35,792 nt of DNA. Source: Bacteroidales bacterium (GTDB lineage Bacteria; Bacteroidota; Bacteroidia; Bacteroidales; Bacteroidaceae). Below are positions 25,133 to 35,763 of the stretch, piece after piece (position 1 is the stretch's first letter; each line of letters opens with the position of its first letter). The notes beneath the pieces are model-generated. The model searched no databases. It saw nothing but the letters and a program-made list of their open reading frames with translations, and was not told the origin of the DNA. The translations under genes and the position numbers were made by a program. Location of the stretch: the NCBI GenBank assembly GCA_030523615.1, contig JAUNIC010000009.1:1-35792 (forward strand), read 5' to 3'.

Positions 25133-26563
25133 TTAATGGTTGTTCACAGTCTTCAGGACATCCTGGTTGACAGAGAACTTAAACTTACAGCGAAGCTCGG
25201 CAACCCAAGCATCTTCGAGCGATTTCTGGAGATCAGCCACGACTTCGTTCTTGACGTCAAGGTAGGTTTTAGGCTGCTTCTGGACCTTACCGGTTACCGT
25301 GGTGTAGATGTATCCCTTGCGGAGGGGCTTCACCTCGCGGGTCTTGATGCCGAATCCAAGGTTGTCGATCGTAGAATTTTCGCCCTTCTTGGCAAGGAAA
25401 GGACCGCTAACCATTACGACAACGCTGTCCTTGTTGACGGTCTCCTTGAGGAAAGTGCGGAGATCTACGCCCTCGGGGAGTCCCTTCTTGAGGAGCGTCT
25501 GTGCCTTACGAGCAGCCTCGGGAGTCTTTGCGCTGATAATGAAGCCAGCGAAACGAGGCTCATCCCATGCATACTTTTTCTTGTTCTTCTTGAACATCTG
25601 TGCAAGGGCGTGCGAATCTTCTGCGGCAGCATCCCAAACGCGCGACTTGGCCACTTCGTAGAGCAGAAGTCCGTCGTGGTACTCCTGAACGAGATATTCG
25701 AGATCGGGCGTCAGCACTTTCTGTTCGTCAAGCACGCCGAGAAGGATATCTTCGCGGCTCTTGCCGGTCTGCGCCATGAGTTTCGTGATCTTGGCCTGAG
25801 CAGAAGCTTCCTCGATGTTCTGACGCTTGAGGGCCGCCACGATGGTGGGGTAGAGCGTTTCGAACGATTCAAACTGCTTGCGTTCGTGCATCTTGATGAT
25901 GTGGTAGCCGATGGGGCTGAGGAAAGGCTTCGAAAGCGCTCCTGCGGGGAGTGCGTAGGCTTCATTCTCAAACTCGGGGATGGTCATGCCCGGATAGATG
26001 GTAGGCAGCTTTCCGCCGTTGCGAGCGCTGCCGGTGTCTTCGGAAAGCTGGCTGGCCAGGGTGGCGAAGTCGGCACCGCCGAGCAGAGCGTTGTAGATGG
26101 AGTCGGCACGCTGTGCCACCTGATTGCGGACAGCCTCGGAATCCGTCTGGCGCACAAAGAGGAGAATGTGGCTGCAGTCGAGGAGTTCCTTGCCGGCGAG
26201 CGCCTCAACCTGTCGGTCGTAAAGCGCATGCGCTACAGAGTCGATGAACTGCTGGTCGACAAGGTGCGGAGTGAGCTGCATGTCGCGATAGGTGCGGAAC
26301 TCATCCTGGAAGCTTTGCAGCGTATCGAGGTGAAGCGCCTCGGCCTCTGCCACTTTCAGTTTGTAGTTGATGAACATATCAACATATTCGGCGATGCTCT
26401 TCTGTTCGACAGCACCTTCTACGTTGTTGTTCTTGTTGTAAGCGTATTCAAATTCAGCACGTGTCACATCCTTTCCGTTGACAGTCATCAGGACGGGATT
26501 GGTCTGCGCCGTTGCAGTCATGGCTGCAAATGCCAGAGCAAGTGCTACGAGATATTTCTTCAT
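25133..26563 (-). CDS. Periplasmic parvulin-type peptidylprolyl isomerase
   Basis: The 476-aa exported protein has a signal peptide (1-19, ending MTATAQ) and a SurA-N-like helical segment containing NGKDVTRAEFEYAYNKN. A parvulin domain at about 125-235 shows CSHILLFVR, SEDTGSARNGGKL and IGYHIIKMHER. A second, weaker domain lies at about 330-440. It is distinct from the surA-like gene that follows 72 bp later. The tandem pair before ostA is a common Bacteroidales arrangement for outer-membrane protein and LPS assembly. No clear TAnnTTTG promoter was found in the 243-bp spacer to guaB. Confidence 0.9.
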   Translation of the reverse strand: MKKYLVALALAFAAMTATAQTNPVLMTVNGKDVTRAEFEYAYNKNNNVEGAVEQKSIAEYVDMFINYKLKVAEAEALHLDTLQSFQDEFRTYRDMQLTPHLVDQQFIDSVAHALYDRQVEALAGKELLDCSHILLFVRQTDSEAVRNQVAQRADSIYNALLGGADFATLASQLSEDTGSARNGGKLPTIYPGMTIPEFENEAYALPAGALSKPFLSPIGYHIIKMHERKQFESFETLYPTIVAALKRQNIEEASAQAKITKLMAQTGKSREDILLGVLDEQKVLTPDLEYLVQEYHDGLLLYEVAKSRVWDAAAEDSHALAQMFKKNKKKYAWDEPRFAGFIISAKTPEAARKAQTLLKKGLPEGVDLRTFLKETVNKDSVVVMVSGPFLAKKGENSTIDNLGFGIKTREVKPLRKGYIYTTVTGKVQKQPKTYLDVKNEVVADLQKSLEDAWVAELRCKFKFSVNQDVLKTVNNH

Positions 26564-26806
26564 GTTCGTATTAGGATATTTTCAAGTTTTGTGAGTGCAT
26601 TTACAAAAGTCTCTTTATGTGCGCATATTGCGTTACGCACACTTGCGCGCGTAAGAAAGCATGGAAATACTCCCATCCGCGTCATTCGACGTTTTCGCAG
26701 ACTCCTCTCACACAGGCACAATACGCCGTATAAGAGATTGTGAACGCTTTTGAGAAAATGCGGACACAGAGCGAAAACACGGAGGACGCGGAAGGGAGCA
26801 ATCCCA

Positions 26807-28300
<1,494 letters not shown>

Positions 28301-28316
28301 TTAAAAATTTTGTGCG

Positions 28317-28324
28317 CAAAGTTA
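28317..28324 (-). promoter_or_regulatory. guaB -7 promoter box
   Basis: The minus strand reads TAACTTTG here, a perfect TAnnTTTG box 28 bp before the guaB ATG. No TTTG is seen at the expected -33 distance, so the promoter is incomplete or the upstream element is degenerate. Confidence 0.5.
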
Positions 28325-28416
28325 CGACTTTCTACTTAGTAGAGCACCATTTCATCGTGCTTTTTTGCGTTTTTTAGTAAACTTTTTGCATTTTTCGTCA
28401 CTTATGCTTGACTTTT

Positions 28417-30441
28417 TCAATACGGCAGGCCCTCGTGAGCGAGATCAGGGTAGTCGATTTCGACCTCTCGAAGTTCGTAGGCATCGTACGAATTCATATC
28501 TTCGAGCACGTCTTCGTAGCTCATCGCCTTGTGCTGGGCGGCACTGCGTTTCGTTGCAGTCTTCGTTGTGGCGCTTCCTGTTTTTTTCTTTTTGGCGGCG
28601 TCCGATCCTAACGTGGCCAAAGCCCGTTCATGCATGTAGTTTTCGGGACTGAAGCCATTCTTCTGGACGTACTTCAGCAGCTTCAGCTTCACGGTGAGCT
28701 CATCTTTTAGGTCGGCCCGCAGCGCTTCTTCACGCTCTGCCACCGCCTTGTTGCCCGTCGATATTCTCGCGCGTCTCAAAGTGGCTGCCACGCCATCGAG
28801 CGCCTTGGAAAACCACTCGGCTCCCTTGCGGCAACGCTCCTGGAGATGCTCGTCCTTGTCGTAATCATATCCTGCATAGACAATGCGCTGATACTGAACA
28901 GAAAAGTTGCGGCTCACCTCGTGCACCTGCTTTTCGAAATCCGCACGCGCGTTCTTCCAATCTGCTATAGCCATTGGGCACTGTCTAGACAACCACTCTT
29001 CGATGTGGCGCTGATACGCATCGATGGCATTGCGGAGGCGGTGGAACGTGAACAGTTCGGCGAGCAGCGTGACGTAATAATCGCGTTTCAGGTCCTCAAC
29101 CTTCTGCGAGTCAGGTATTTGTTGAGGGATACTTCGTGTGAACGACACCACGCTGTTGTCCGTTATGATGGCATGCGCAGGAATCATCGAAGCGAGCACG
29201 ATGCCTTCGAGACTCTTGCAACGGCTGAGGGCCACATACGTCTGTCCGTGGGAGAAGGAATACTGCACATCGATGATGGCACGCTCAAAGGTGAGGCCCT
29301 GGCTTTTGTGCACGGTGATGGCCCATGCGGGCTTCAGGGGAAACTGCGTAAAAGTTCCGAGGAGCTCTTCTTCGATGTCCTTCGTCTTTTCGTTGAGGTT
29401 GTAGCGCGTGTTTTCCCATTGTTCCGGTGTGACGGCAATCATCTGTCCGCCGTTGTGGGGCATGACGTTCACCACATTATCGGTCATCGACGCCACGGTG
29501 CCGAGCATACCGTTGAAGTAGTGTCGAGGAATGCTGGAATCGTTTTTGACAAACATCACCTGCGCCCCGACCTTCAGCGTCAAGGCTTCGAAAGTGGGGT
29601 AGGAGAGTTCGGGAAATTCGCGCCACACCTCGGCATGATATGTGTGCGGCTCAGCGTCCAAGGCGTTCATTTCCTGCTCGTTGATGCTGTCAGCCTGACG
29701 ATTGTGAGTCACCAGACGGATGTAGCCTTGAGTCTGCCCTGAGCCCGTCGAAGGGTCGGCATTGGGTTTGAAGCCCGGCACATAGCGCGAGTTCAGCTGC
29801 TGCAGCACGTGAGCATCGATCTCGTTGTTGCGCACCTTGTTGAGGAGGTCGACAAAAGTCTGTTCGCTTTGGCGATACACGCGCTTGAGTTCGACGGTCA
29901 CATAGCCGGCCTCTTTCAACGACCGCGAAGAGAAGAAGTACTGCGTGTCATAGTACGGCTGCAGCATGGCCCATTCCTCGGGTTTTGCCACAGGCGCCAG
30001 CTGCTGCAGGTCACCGATCATAAGGAGCTGCACGCCACCAAAGGGTTTCGTGCGGTCGCGGAATGGGCGCAGCACATTGTCGACGCTATCGAGCAGATCT
30101 GCGCGCACCATCGATATTTCGTCGATGATGACAAGGTCGAGCGAGCGGATAAGACGACGTTTCTTGTCGCTGAACTTGAAACTGCGGTCGCCGCTCTTCA
30201 CATTTGTGCCGGGGATGTAGGGTCCGAAGGGGAGTTGGAAGAAAGAGTGCAGCGTGCTGCCGCCGGCATTGATGGCAGCAATACCGGTAGGAGCCAGCAC
30301 GACGGCGCGCTTGCTGGTTTGGGCATAAAACTCGCGCAGAAACGTCGTTTTGCCCGTTCCTGCCTTACCCGTAAGAAAAACATTGCAGCCCGTGTTTTGC
30401 ACGAGCTGCCACGCTAAATTAAGTTCCTCGTTGTTGGTCAT
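28417..30441 (-). CDS. PIF1/RecD2-like DNA helicase
   Basis: The 674-aa SF1B helicase has Walker A GKAGTGKT (25-32), an APTGIAA motif (50-56), Walker B IDEISM (106-111), the GDLQQL motif and a C-terminal motor block with HKSQGLTFERA and VALSRC (motifs V/VI). This is the Bacteroidetes PIF1-like form in which the two RecA domains fill the first 440 residues. A helical region and a Lys/Thr/Ala-rich linker follow. Likely roles are unwinding of forked DNA or G-quadruplexes. The segment DPSTGSGQTQ (229-238) is encoded by a palindromic repeat (29737-29755) and looks like an in-frame insertion between the motor motifs. Confidence 0.9.
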   Translation of the reverse strand: MTNNEELNLAWQLVQNTGCNVFLTGKAGTGKTTFLREFYAQTSKRAVVLAPTGIAAINAGGSTLHSFFQLPFGPYIPGTNVKSGDRSFKFSDKKRRLIRSLDLVIIDEISMVRADLLDSVDNVLRPFRDRTKPFGGVQLLMIGDLQQLAPVAKPEEWAMLQPYYDTQYFFSSRSLKEAGYVTVELKRVYRQSEQTFVDLLNKVRNNEIDAHVLQQLNSRYVPGFKPNADPSTGSGQTQGYIRLVTHNRQADSINEQEMNALDAEPHTYHAEVWREFPELSYPTFEALTLKVGAQVMFVKNDSSIPRHYFNGMLGTVASMTDNVVNVMPHNGGQMIAVTPEQWENTRYNLNEKTKDIEEELLGTFTQFPLKPAWAITVHKSQGLTFERAIIDVQYSFSHGQTYVALSRCKSLEGIVLASMIPAHAIITDNSVVSFTRSIPQQIPDSQKVEDLKRDYYVTLLAELFTFHRLRNAIDAYQRHIEEWLSRQCPMAIADWKNARADFEKQVHEVSRNFSVQYQRIVYAGYDYDKDEHLQERCRKGAEWFSKALDGVAATLRRARISTGNKAVAEREEALRADLKDELTVKLKLLKYVQKNGFSPENYMHERALATLGSDAAKKKKTGSATTKTATKRSAAQHKAMSYEDVLEDMNSYDAYELREVEIDYPDLAHEGLPY
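29737..29755. repeat. Palindromic repeat inserted in helicase gene
   Basis: The 19-bp sequence CCCTGAGCCCGTCGAAGGG is an interrupted palindrome. In the coding frame (minus strand) it gives the STGSGQ peptide. I recognise this sequence class as a dispersed repeat in many bacterial genomes. Its presence inside a reading frame without disrupting it is notable. Confidence 0.7.
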
Positions 30442-30448
30442 TCTTTTA

Positions 30449-30511
30449 AATTAAGAATTAAGAGGTAAGAATTAAGAATTTAAGGCGCTTTGTCTTGATT
30501 CTCAATTCTCA
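30449..30511. repeat. Heptad arrays between rpoD and helicase
   Basis: AATTAAG at 30449, 30456 and 30470, with AGGTAAG at 30463 and an 8-bp AATTTAAG at 30477, form five consecutive units. A second array of ATTCTCA lies at 30498 and 30505. The whole rpoD-helicase spacer consists of these plus short linkers. Confidence 0.8.
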
Positions 30512-30520
30512 ACCGAAAAC

Positions 30521-31381
30521 CTATGCCAAATATTTCAAGAGGAGGTCTGTATTTGCATTGTCTTTGAGATGACGGATGGCGTTCTCACGAATCTGTCGCA
30601 CACGCTCACGGGTGAGATTCATCATCGTGGCCACTTCTTCGAGGCTCATCTCGTGTCCGCCATCGAGTCCGAAGAGCAGACGGATGACGGTGAGTTCGCG
30701 GTCGTTGAGGACGGAGAGGGTGGTGGCGATGTCGGTAGCGAGCGACTCACGATCCACATTGCTATCCGTGCTGGCAAACGATTCGTTCTGCATGGTGTCG
30801 AGCATGCAGTTCTCTTCGTTGTCGGCAAAAGGAGCATCCACACTCATTGCCTTACCGCTGGCGCCGAGACATTCCTCGATGCGGTCGAGGTCAACATCAA
30901 GAATCTCAGCCAGTTCTTCGAGCGAGGGGCTGCGCTGGTTGTCCTGTTCGAACTGCGCTTTTGCACGTCCGATCTTTGCCTGCAGACCCACCTGATTGAG
31001 GGGCAGACGCACGATGTTGCTCTTCTCGCTGATGGCCTGCAGGATGCTCTGGCGCACCCACCACACAGCGTAGGAGATAAACTTGAAACCTCGCGTCTCG
31101 TCAAATTTCTGCGCAGCCTTCATCAGACCGATATTGCCTTCATTGATGAGGTCGGAGAGCGTGAGACCCTTGTTCTGGTACTGCTTTGCCACAGAAACGA
31201 CGAAACGTAGGTTGGCGCATACTAATTTTTCATACGCGCGCATATCGTCTTTTGCAATGAGTCGTGCGCATTCCACCTCTTCGTCGATGGTGAGGAGGGG
31301 ATATTTGTTGATCTGATTGAGATATTCCTGTATACCGCCCGATCGGTCGGTTACGGTTGTAGCAATCTTGAGTTGTCTCAT
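30521..31381 (-). CDS. rpoD: Primary RNA polymerase sigma factor, RpoD/SigA
   Basis: This 286-aa sigma-70 is of the Bacteroidetes housekeeping type, which lacks region 1.1. Region 1.2 is near residues 15-45, region 2 with the core-binding and -10 recognition helices is at about 50-125 (including NEGNIGLMKAAQKFD and the aromatic-rich YAVWWVRQSI), region 3 at about 130-200, and region 4 with the helix-turn-helix SLEEVATMMNLTRERVRQI at about 250-270. This sigma reads the TTTG/TAnnTTTG promoters seen elsewhere in the window, including its own at 31487-31518. Confidence 0.95.
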   Translation of the reverse strand: MRQLKIATTVTDRSGGIQEYLNQINKYPLLTIDEEVECARLIAKDDMRAYEKLVCANLRFVVSVAKQYQNKGLTLSDLINEGNIGLMKAAQKFDETRGFKFISYAVWWVRQSILQAISEKSNIVRLPLNQVGLQAKIGRAKAQFEQDNQRSPSLEELAEILDVDLDRIEECLGASGKAMSVDAPFADNEENCMLDTMQNESFASTDSNVDRESLATDIATTLSVLNDRELTVIRLLFGLDGGHEMSLEEVATMMNLTRERVRQIRENAIRHLKDNANTDLLLKYLA

Positions 31382-31387
31382 TTCTTA

Positions 31388-31408
31388 AGGTAAGAGGTAA
31401 GAGGGGAG
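31388..31408. repeat. Heptad repeats upstream of rpoD
   Basis: AGGTAAG, AGGTAAG and AGGGGAG lie consecutively in the rpoD leader, a few bases before its start codon on the minus strand. They are close in sequence to the AGGTAAG/AATTAAG units downstream of rpoD. Confidence 0.65.
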
Positions 31409-31486
31409 GGGTAAAAGATTGATTCGATGGAGCACTCTCGCCGTTTTCTGGCGTAGAATATGGGCAAAATACTCCAAAATGCGTGG

Positions 31487-31518
31487 CAAAGTTACGTTTT
31501 TCGTAAGAAACGACCAAA
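31487..31518 (-). promoter_or_regulatory. rpoD promoter
   Basis: On the minus strand TTTG (31518 to 31515), 20 bp, then TAACTTTG (31494 to 31487): a full match to the Bacteroidetes consensus. Transcription would start near 31480, giving a leader of about 100 nt that includes the AGGTAAG heptads. Confidence 0.75.
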
Positions 31519-31611
31519 GAAATTGTCGTTTTTTCAGCAAAAAACATAAAAAACGCCCCTATTTTGCTTTTTCCGTGGCAAAATCGGGGGAATAATTAAG
31601 GGAAGAGGGAA

Positions 31612-31655
31612 GGTTCATCCGACAAATGCGTAGTTTTTAAACAGAAAATGCGCCA
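31612..31655 (-). repeat. 44-bp dispersed module, copy 2
   Basis: Matches 15385-15428 at 42 of 44 positions and has the same orientation relative to the downstream minus-strand gene, here rpoD about 230 bp away. It is followed at 31668-31683 by a 16-bp sequence found exactly at 15690-15705. The rest of the 31382-31711 spacer contains the rpoD promoter, heptads and two octamer units. Confidence 0.85.
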
Positions 31656-31692
31656 CGCTCGGCGGCGAACCAGAATCGTAAAACCACGAAAG

Positions 31693-31708
31693 TTACAAAA
31701 TGACAAAA
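31693..31708. repeat. Octamer repeats, 2 units
   Basis: TTACAAAA and TGACAAAA abut the stop codon of the glycosyltransferase gene. They are the same unit type as the array at 55-94. Confidence 0.5.
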
Positions 31709-31711
31709 TCA

Positions 31712-32518
31712 TCACTTCGTCTTGCGGACGTACCACGCGCCTTGCCAAAGGTGGCGCAGGGTGGGCACGAAATGGCAGTAGCCGCGCAGGGTGTAACGCG
31801 CCGCAAAGCGCAGACATTGAAGCCACGCCATGTGACCGCGGGAGTAATAGAGATACGCGCCGAAACTGCGTTGCACACCGGCATCGACGTAGATCATCGT
31901 GTGCTTCATCATGGCACTCGTCTCCACGAGACACTCGGGGAAGAAGCGCACCTTCATGTCGTGCTTCAGCACGTCGAAGAGCCAGATATCTTCCTCGCCG
32001 CACGTCAGAAAACGCGTACCGAGTCCAAAACGCTCGTCGTAGCGCACAACGCCCTGGATGCGTTCACGGCGAAAAGCCATCTCGACCGTCGATACGTGGT
32101 AATCCGACGGAACACTCGCAACGTCCTGCTCTTCAGTGGGATACTCCTTCAACAGTCGTCCGGTGTAGGTCGAAGCGCAGAAAAGTGCCACGTCAACATC
32201 GGGATGCTTCTCAAAGATTGCTGTAATCGCGTCGAATGTGTCAGCCTTCAGTCGCGTGTCGTCGTCGGCATACATCACGATGTCGGCCTTGGCGTGCGTC
32301 AATGCCTGGTTGCGGTTGGACGAAAGGCCCTGCCCGCGATACTTGAAGAGGCGCACATCGGGACGATCCGTGAGACTCTTGGGGATCATCTCAAGATAGC
32401 GTTCGTCGGTGTACTGAAACGACACGATGTAGCGGACACCGTCGCGGGGTTCGCAGAGTACATCTTCTACCTTCACAATGCCCTTGTTGAAGGAGCAAAT
32501 AAGAACTTCGAGGGTCAT
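31712..32518 (-). CDS. GT2-family glycosyltransferase
   Basis: The 268-aa protein is of the GT-A fold, family 2. It has the N-terminal strand [10 protein letters not shown] (4-13), the nucleotide-binding [10 protein letters not shown] (64-73), a DDD metal-binding motif (85-87, in YADDDTRL) and the acceptor-side GEEDIW motif. There is no transmembrane anchor. It probably transfers a sugar to a surface glycan such as O-antigen or capsule, but donor and acceptor are unknown. The start overlaps the aminotransferase stop by 4 bp, so the two are translationally coupled. It is the last gene of the maf-fdtA operon. Confidence 0.88.
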   Translation of the reverse strand: MTLEVLICSFNKGIVKVEDVLCEPRDGVRYIVSFQYTDERYLEMIPKSLTDRPDVRLFKYRGQGLSSNRNQALTHAKADIVMYADDDTRLKADTFDAITAIFEKHPDVDVALFCASTYTGRLLKEYPTEEQDVASVPSDYHVSTVEMAFRRERIQGVVRYDERFGLGTRFLTCGEEDIWLFDVLKHDMKVRFFPECLVETSAMMKHTMIYVDAGVQRSFGAYLYYSRGHMAWLQCLRFAARYTLRGYCHFVPTLRHLWQGAWYVRKTK

Positions 32519-33657
32519 ACTTTATTTTGGAAGTTATGGGAAGTTAAGGGACGACTGTAGAGGTTGACGGCAGCAATGACCTGCTGTACCTCATCGTCTG
32601 TCATGACGGGCGAGATGGGCAAACTCAATTCGTGGCGTGCTATACGTTCGGCTTCGGGGAAGATGCTGCACTTTTCGCCGCAACATCCGCGCATACACGG
32701 TTGCTCGTGGATGGCAAGAGGATAGTGTACGAGCGCCTGAACGCCGTGTTGCTCCAGATGCTTGCGCAGCGCCTCACGATCGTCGGCAAAGACGGGAAAC
32801 ACGTGCCACACGCTGTTTTCGGGAGTTGTGGGCAGGAGTTCAACGTGCGGATTGCTGATGCCATCCATATACCGCTTGGCGACCTCACGACGAAGTGCGT
32901 TGTCGGCATCGAGACGCTGCAGTTTCACACGCAGCACCGCCGCTTGAACCTCGTCAAGGCGACTATTACAGCCCTGGTATTCGTGGTAATACTTCCGTTC
33001 GGCACCGTAGTTCGCCAACGTTCGCACACGATCTGCAAGCGCTTTGTCACGTGTCACGACAGCACCACCATCGCCCAACGCACCCAGATTCTTGCCGGGA
33101 TAGAAGCTGAAAGCGGCAGCATCGCCATAGAGCGCAACGCCGTCGGCACCATGGGCTTGTGCGGCGTCTTCGAGAACGAACAGACCGTGCTGTGCCGCGA
33201 TTGCTGCGATAGCATCCATCGCCGCCGTCTGGCCGTAAAGATGCACAGGAATGACGGCTCGTGTGTGCTCCGTGATGGCAGCTTCGAAGGCTGTGGGGGA
33301 GAGTAGAGCGTCGGCGCCAACATCGGCCAACACAGGCTTCAATCCGGCTCTTACAACCGCCTCGGCTGTGGCTACAAACGTCATGGCAGGCACGATCACC
33401 TCGTCGCCGTCGTGCCACTCGGGATGCAGACTACGCATCGCAGCGAGCACGAGATAGAGAGCATCGAGTCCGTTGGCCACACCGATGCATTTGGCTGCGG
33501 CACCGGCACCACAGCAATAATCGGCAAACTCACGCTCGAAGGCTTCGTTTTCTGCGCCGTGGAGGTACCATCCACTCGTCACCACGCGGTCGACAGCAGC
33601 CGACAGTTCGGGCTGAAAACTCTCCGTAATGCGTTGTATGTCAAGAAATTTTACCAT
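32515..33657 (-). CDS. DegT/DnrJ/EryC1 sugar aminotransferase
   Basis: The PLP-dependent aminotransferase of 380 aa acts on a keto-sugar nucleotide. It shows [12 protein letters not shown] (60-71), the [11 protein letters not shown] block (90-100), [11 protein letters not shown] (161-171) and the PLP-lysine region [15 protein letters not shown] (Lys189). Because it is next to an FdtA-like 3,4-ketoisomerase, the inferred substrate is a dTDP-3-keto-6-deoxyhexose, giving a 3-amino-3,6-dideoxyhexose (FdtB- or QdtB-like). Regiochemistry cannot be fixed from sequence. It lies between the acyltransferase (2 bp away) and the GT2 gene (4-bp overlap). Confidence 0.88.
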   Translation of the reverse strand: MVKFLDIQRITESFQPELSAAVDRVVTSGWYLHGAENEAFEREFADYCCGAGAAAKCIGVANGLDALYLVLAAMRSLHPEWHDGDEVIVPAMTFVATAEAVVRAGLKPVLADVGADALLSPTAFEAAITEHTRAVIPVHLYGQTAAMDAIAAIAAQHGLFVLEDAAQAHGADGVALYGDAAAFSFYPGKNLGALGDGGAVVTRDKALADRVRTLANYGAERKYYHEYQGCNSRLDEVQAAVLRVKLQRLDADNALRREVAKRYMDGISNPHVELLPTTPENSVWHVFPVFADDREALRKHLEQHGVQALVHYPLAIHEQPCMRGCCGEKCSIFPEAERIARHELSLPISPVMTDDEVQQVIAAVNLYSRPLTSHNFQNKV

Positions 33658-33659
33658 TG

Positions 33660-34610
33660 TTATAAACCAACTGTATATGCATCGTAGACCACGGAGCGGG
33701 CACCGTAGCCTTCCTTCTGGAAATTGAGTCCCTCGTTGAGATAGCGTCCGGCATCCTCGGTGCTGATGCCGAAATCCAGGTAATGCATGCTCGATTCGCG
33801 AAGATCACCAATGACGTGATAGAAGAGCAGATCGAGAGCACCCGTTTCGCGTCCTTCGTCGGAAGCAGCAATATATTGTGCATGAGCCACTTCAAGCGTC
33901 AGGAAGAGTAGGGTACCGCCCACGATCTTGCGGTCTCTGGGGCGTCGCACGACAAAGAGGACGATGTTTTCAGGGAAGCTGTCGCGCAGACGGAGTATCT
34001 CGTCGATCGTGTGCACCGGACGGTGCTGATGACGCTTTTGCAACACTTCAGTCAACACCTCCCAATACTCGTGGAAATCAGTTGCATCCGCCGTTTCTTC
34101 GACCATCAATCCTGCAGCCCGTGCCGTCTGAACCTTTCGCATGCGGAGGGTAGAGAAGGGAATGGCAACATCAAACCGAATGGCCGACGAGAGTCCGCGT
34201 GCAGTCAGTCGAGCGCCGTGGCGATAGAGCCAATAGAGTTCATCGTCGGAAGGATAACTGTGATAAATGGCAGGTATGGGTTTGATGGTCAGTTCGTTAA
34301 ATCCTCGAGCACGATAGTATTCCGCAGCCGCCTCGAGCATCTCGCCCACATCCTGAGCATGAGCATCGGCCGCGAGAACAAAGCCGCCGTAGGTCAGTCC
34401 GCCGTGGCTCACAACGCTCGTGCCGTGGGCGCTGGCAGGCAGCAGTCCCAAAAGGCGTTTGCCACGGTAGAAGAGCAGCGAGACGTCGGTAAAGCGATCG
34501 CTGTGGTAGTCCATAAAACGGCGGTCGAGAAGGAACGTGGCGTTGCGCGAGAAGAGCACAAGATCATTCCACACCTTGGACAGAGCAGGTTCGTAGCTTA
34601 CGATTTGCAT
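33660..34610 (-). CDS. FemAB/GNAT-like acyltransferase
   Basis: The 316-aa protein resembles the GNAT-like FemAB/BioF2 group: two tandem GNAT-type halves, with [14 protein letters not shown] (67-80) in the first. The second has [22 protein letters not shown] (about 228-249) and the terminal [27 protein letters not shown]. Such proteins transfer acyl or aminoacyl groups. In this operon it may N-acylate the 3-amino sugar, a job done in known dTDP-Fuc3NAc and Qui3NAc pathways by left-handed beta-helix enzymes. It overlaps the FdtA gene by 13 bp. Confidence 0.75.
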   Translation of the reverse strand: MQIVSYEPALSKVWNDLVLFSRNATFLLDRRFMDYHSDRFTDVSLLFYRGKRLLGLLPASAHGTSVVSHGGLTYGGFVLAADAHAQDVGEMLEAAAEYYRARGFNELTIKPIPAIYHSYPSDDELYWLYRHGARLTARGLSSAIRFDVAIPFSTLRMRKVQTARAAGLMVEETADATDFHEYWEVLTEVLQKRHQHRPVHTIDEILRLRDSFPENIVLFVVRRPRDRKIVGGTLLFLTLEVAHAQYIAASDEGRETGALDLLFYHVIGDLRESSMHYLDFGISTEDAGRYLNEGLNFQKEGYGARSVVYDAYTVGL

Positions 34611-35023
34611 GCTTCAAATTCTTCAATAGTATTGACGTAACCCTCTGGCTGATAAGGGTGTGATGCAAGACAGAGGCCTACAAAATCGGCCGAGAAACCA
34701 TAGAGGCGACACCAAACCATGGGACGAATCATCACGGCGCGACGCGGATTGTCGAGCACCACATTGATGCGGCGGTGGCCATCGTAGAGTTCCACTTCAA
34801 AACTACCGTGAACAGCCATAAGCATCTCCGTGCAGGTGCGGTGAGCGTGTCCGCCGCGCTCAGAACCCTCAGGGACGTCATAGATCCAGAAAGCGCGTTG
34901 GAAGTCAAAATCCTTGGCTTCGACGAAGGAGAGGCTGCCGCGCTCGTCGGTGCGCTGTGGCAGTTCGACCAGGATGTCGTCCAGCAGTGAGGGAGAAGTG
35001 GTTTTATTGTCGCTATTAAACAT
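34598..35023 (-). CDS. fdtA: FdtA/QdtA-like dTDP-sugar 3,4-ketoisomerase
   Basis: The 141-aa single-domain cupin converts dTDP-4-keto-6-deoxyglucose to a 3-keto isomer. The active-site pair appears in GGHAHR (His59, His61), preceded by the family ERGSLSFVEA block (28-36). The downstream VMIRPMVWCRLYGFS and CLASHPYQPEGYV blocks are typical of the WxcM-like/FdtA fold. The product stereochemistry (galacto for FdtA, gluco for QdtA) is not decidable here. It starts 10 bp after maf. No rmlA or rmlB is within the window, so the dTDP-sugar precursor must come from elsewhere. Confidence 0.85.
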   Translation of the reverse strand: MFNSDNKTTSPSLLDDILVELPQRTDERGSLSFVEAKDFDFQRAFWIYDVPEGSERGGHAHRTCTEMLMAVHGSFEVELYDGHRRINVVLDNPRRAVMIRPMVWCRLYGFSADFVGLCLASHPYQPEGYVNTIEEFEACKS

Positions 35024-35033
35024 AATGACCGTT

Positions 35034-35618
35034 CTAATTTATTTTCTGTAATTCTTGGAACAGGCGTTGTACGGGCAGGCCCATGACGTTGAAGAAGGAG
35101 CCGTTGATGGACTTCACGCCGACGTGGCCGATCCATTCCTGTATGCCGTAGGCACCGGCTTTGTCGTAGGGTCGATAGACCTCGATGTAGTGGTCGATGA
35201 CCTCGTCGGAAAGTTGGGCGAACGTCACTTCGGTCGTTACGGCAAACGTCCGCGTTCGATCCGCAGTTGTTATTCCCACGGCTGTGACCACGTGATGTTG
35301 CCTTCCGCTGAGCATTCGCAGCATGGCGCGCGCATCATCGGCATCGGCAGGTTTGCCAAGTACGCGTTCGTCCACACACACGATCGTATCGGCGGTGACG
35401 ACGAGTTCGTCGGGAGCCATTGTGGCCTGGTAAGCAGCCGCCTTCTTGCCCACGATGTGCAGCGCCACCTCTTCACCGACCAACTCTGGTGGATAGCTCT
35501 CATCGATGCCGTGGAGCGTTCGGACGTCGAATTTAATTCCGAGATTGGCCAACAGTTCCTTGCGCCGAGGACTGTTGCTTGCGAGCACGACGTGGTATTT
35601 CTGCAGGTTTTCGAACAT
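35034..35618 (-). CDS. maf: Maf-family nucleotide pyrophosphatase
   Basis: The 194-aa product is of the YhdE-type Maf subfamily, which hydrolyses dTTP/UTP and modified pyrimidine nucleotides to monophosphates. It has the N-terminal ASNSPRRKELL (13-23), the ADTIV motif (76-80, catalytic Asp77), GKPADADDA and KAGAYGIQ, the last favouring the dTTP/UTP group over YceF-like enzymes. The start is set at 35618. An upstream in-frame ATG (35729) is rejected because a strong promoter (35657-35688) lies between. It heads the glycan operon. Confidence 0.9.
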   Translation of the reverse strand: MFENLQKYHVVLASNSPRRKELLANLGIKFDVRTLHGIDESYPPELVGEEVALHIVGKKAAAYQATMAPDELVVTADTIVCVDERVLGKPADADDARAMLRMLSGRQHHVVTAVGITTADRTRTFAVTTEVTFAQLSDEVIDHYIEVYRPYDKAGAYGIQEWIGHVGVKSINGSFFNVMGLPVQRLFQELQKIN

Positions 35619-35656
35619 ATTATTTTCTTCTGCTCTTGGTTTCTCTATTCTGAGTG

Positions 35657-35688
35657 CAAAGGTACGAAAAAAAACTGAAATGAACAAA
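35657..35688 (-). promoter_or_regulatory. maf operon promoter
   Basis: On the minus strand TTTG (35688 to 35685), 20 bp, then TACCTTTG (35664 to 35657): a full consensus match. The start would be near 35650, giving a leader of about 30 nt. The five genes after it are spaced at 10 bp or less or overlap, so this promoter probably drives all of them. Confidence 0.75.
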
Positions 35689-35763
35689 AGATATGAAGAA
35701 AAAAGTGCAGCGATGCGCCACACCCCCACATCCTCACATCTACCATCAAGTCACAATGGGATA

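Noticed and set aside
25136..26743. 535-aa plus-strand ORF antisense to the PPIase gene
   Set aside because: It mirrors a clear exported parvulin gene. Long antisense frames here follow from G/C-rich third codon positions. The same applies to 26750-28339 (guaB), 603-1883 and 2064-3152 (ileS), 12014-13126 (glgB) and 8592-9785 (rlmI).
31712..35023. Recently acquired glycan island
   Set aside because: The genes are tightly coupled to the maf promoter, and I see no integrase, tRNA or insertion sequence at the borders. Base composition does not look clearly different by eye.
35034..35729. 231-aa form of maf starting at 35729
   Set aside because: A complete promoter at 35657-35688 lies inside the extension, and the family N-terminus begins at the ATG at 35618.
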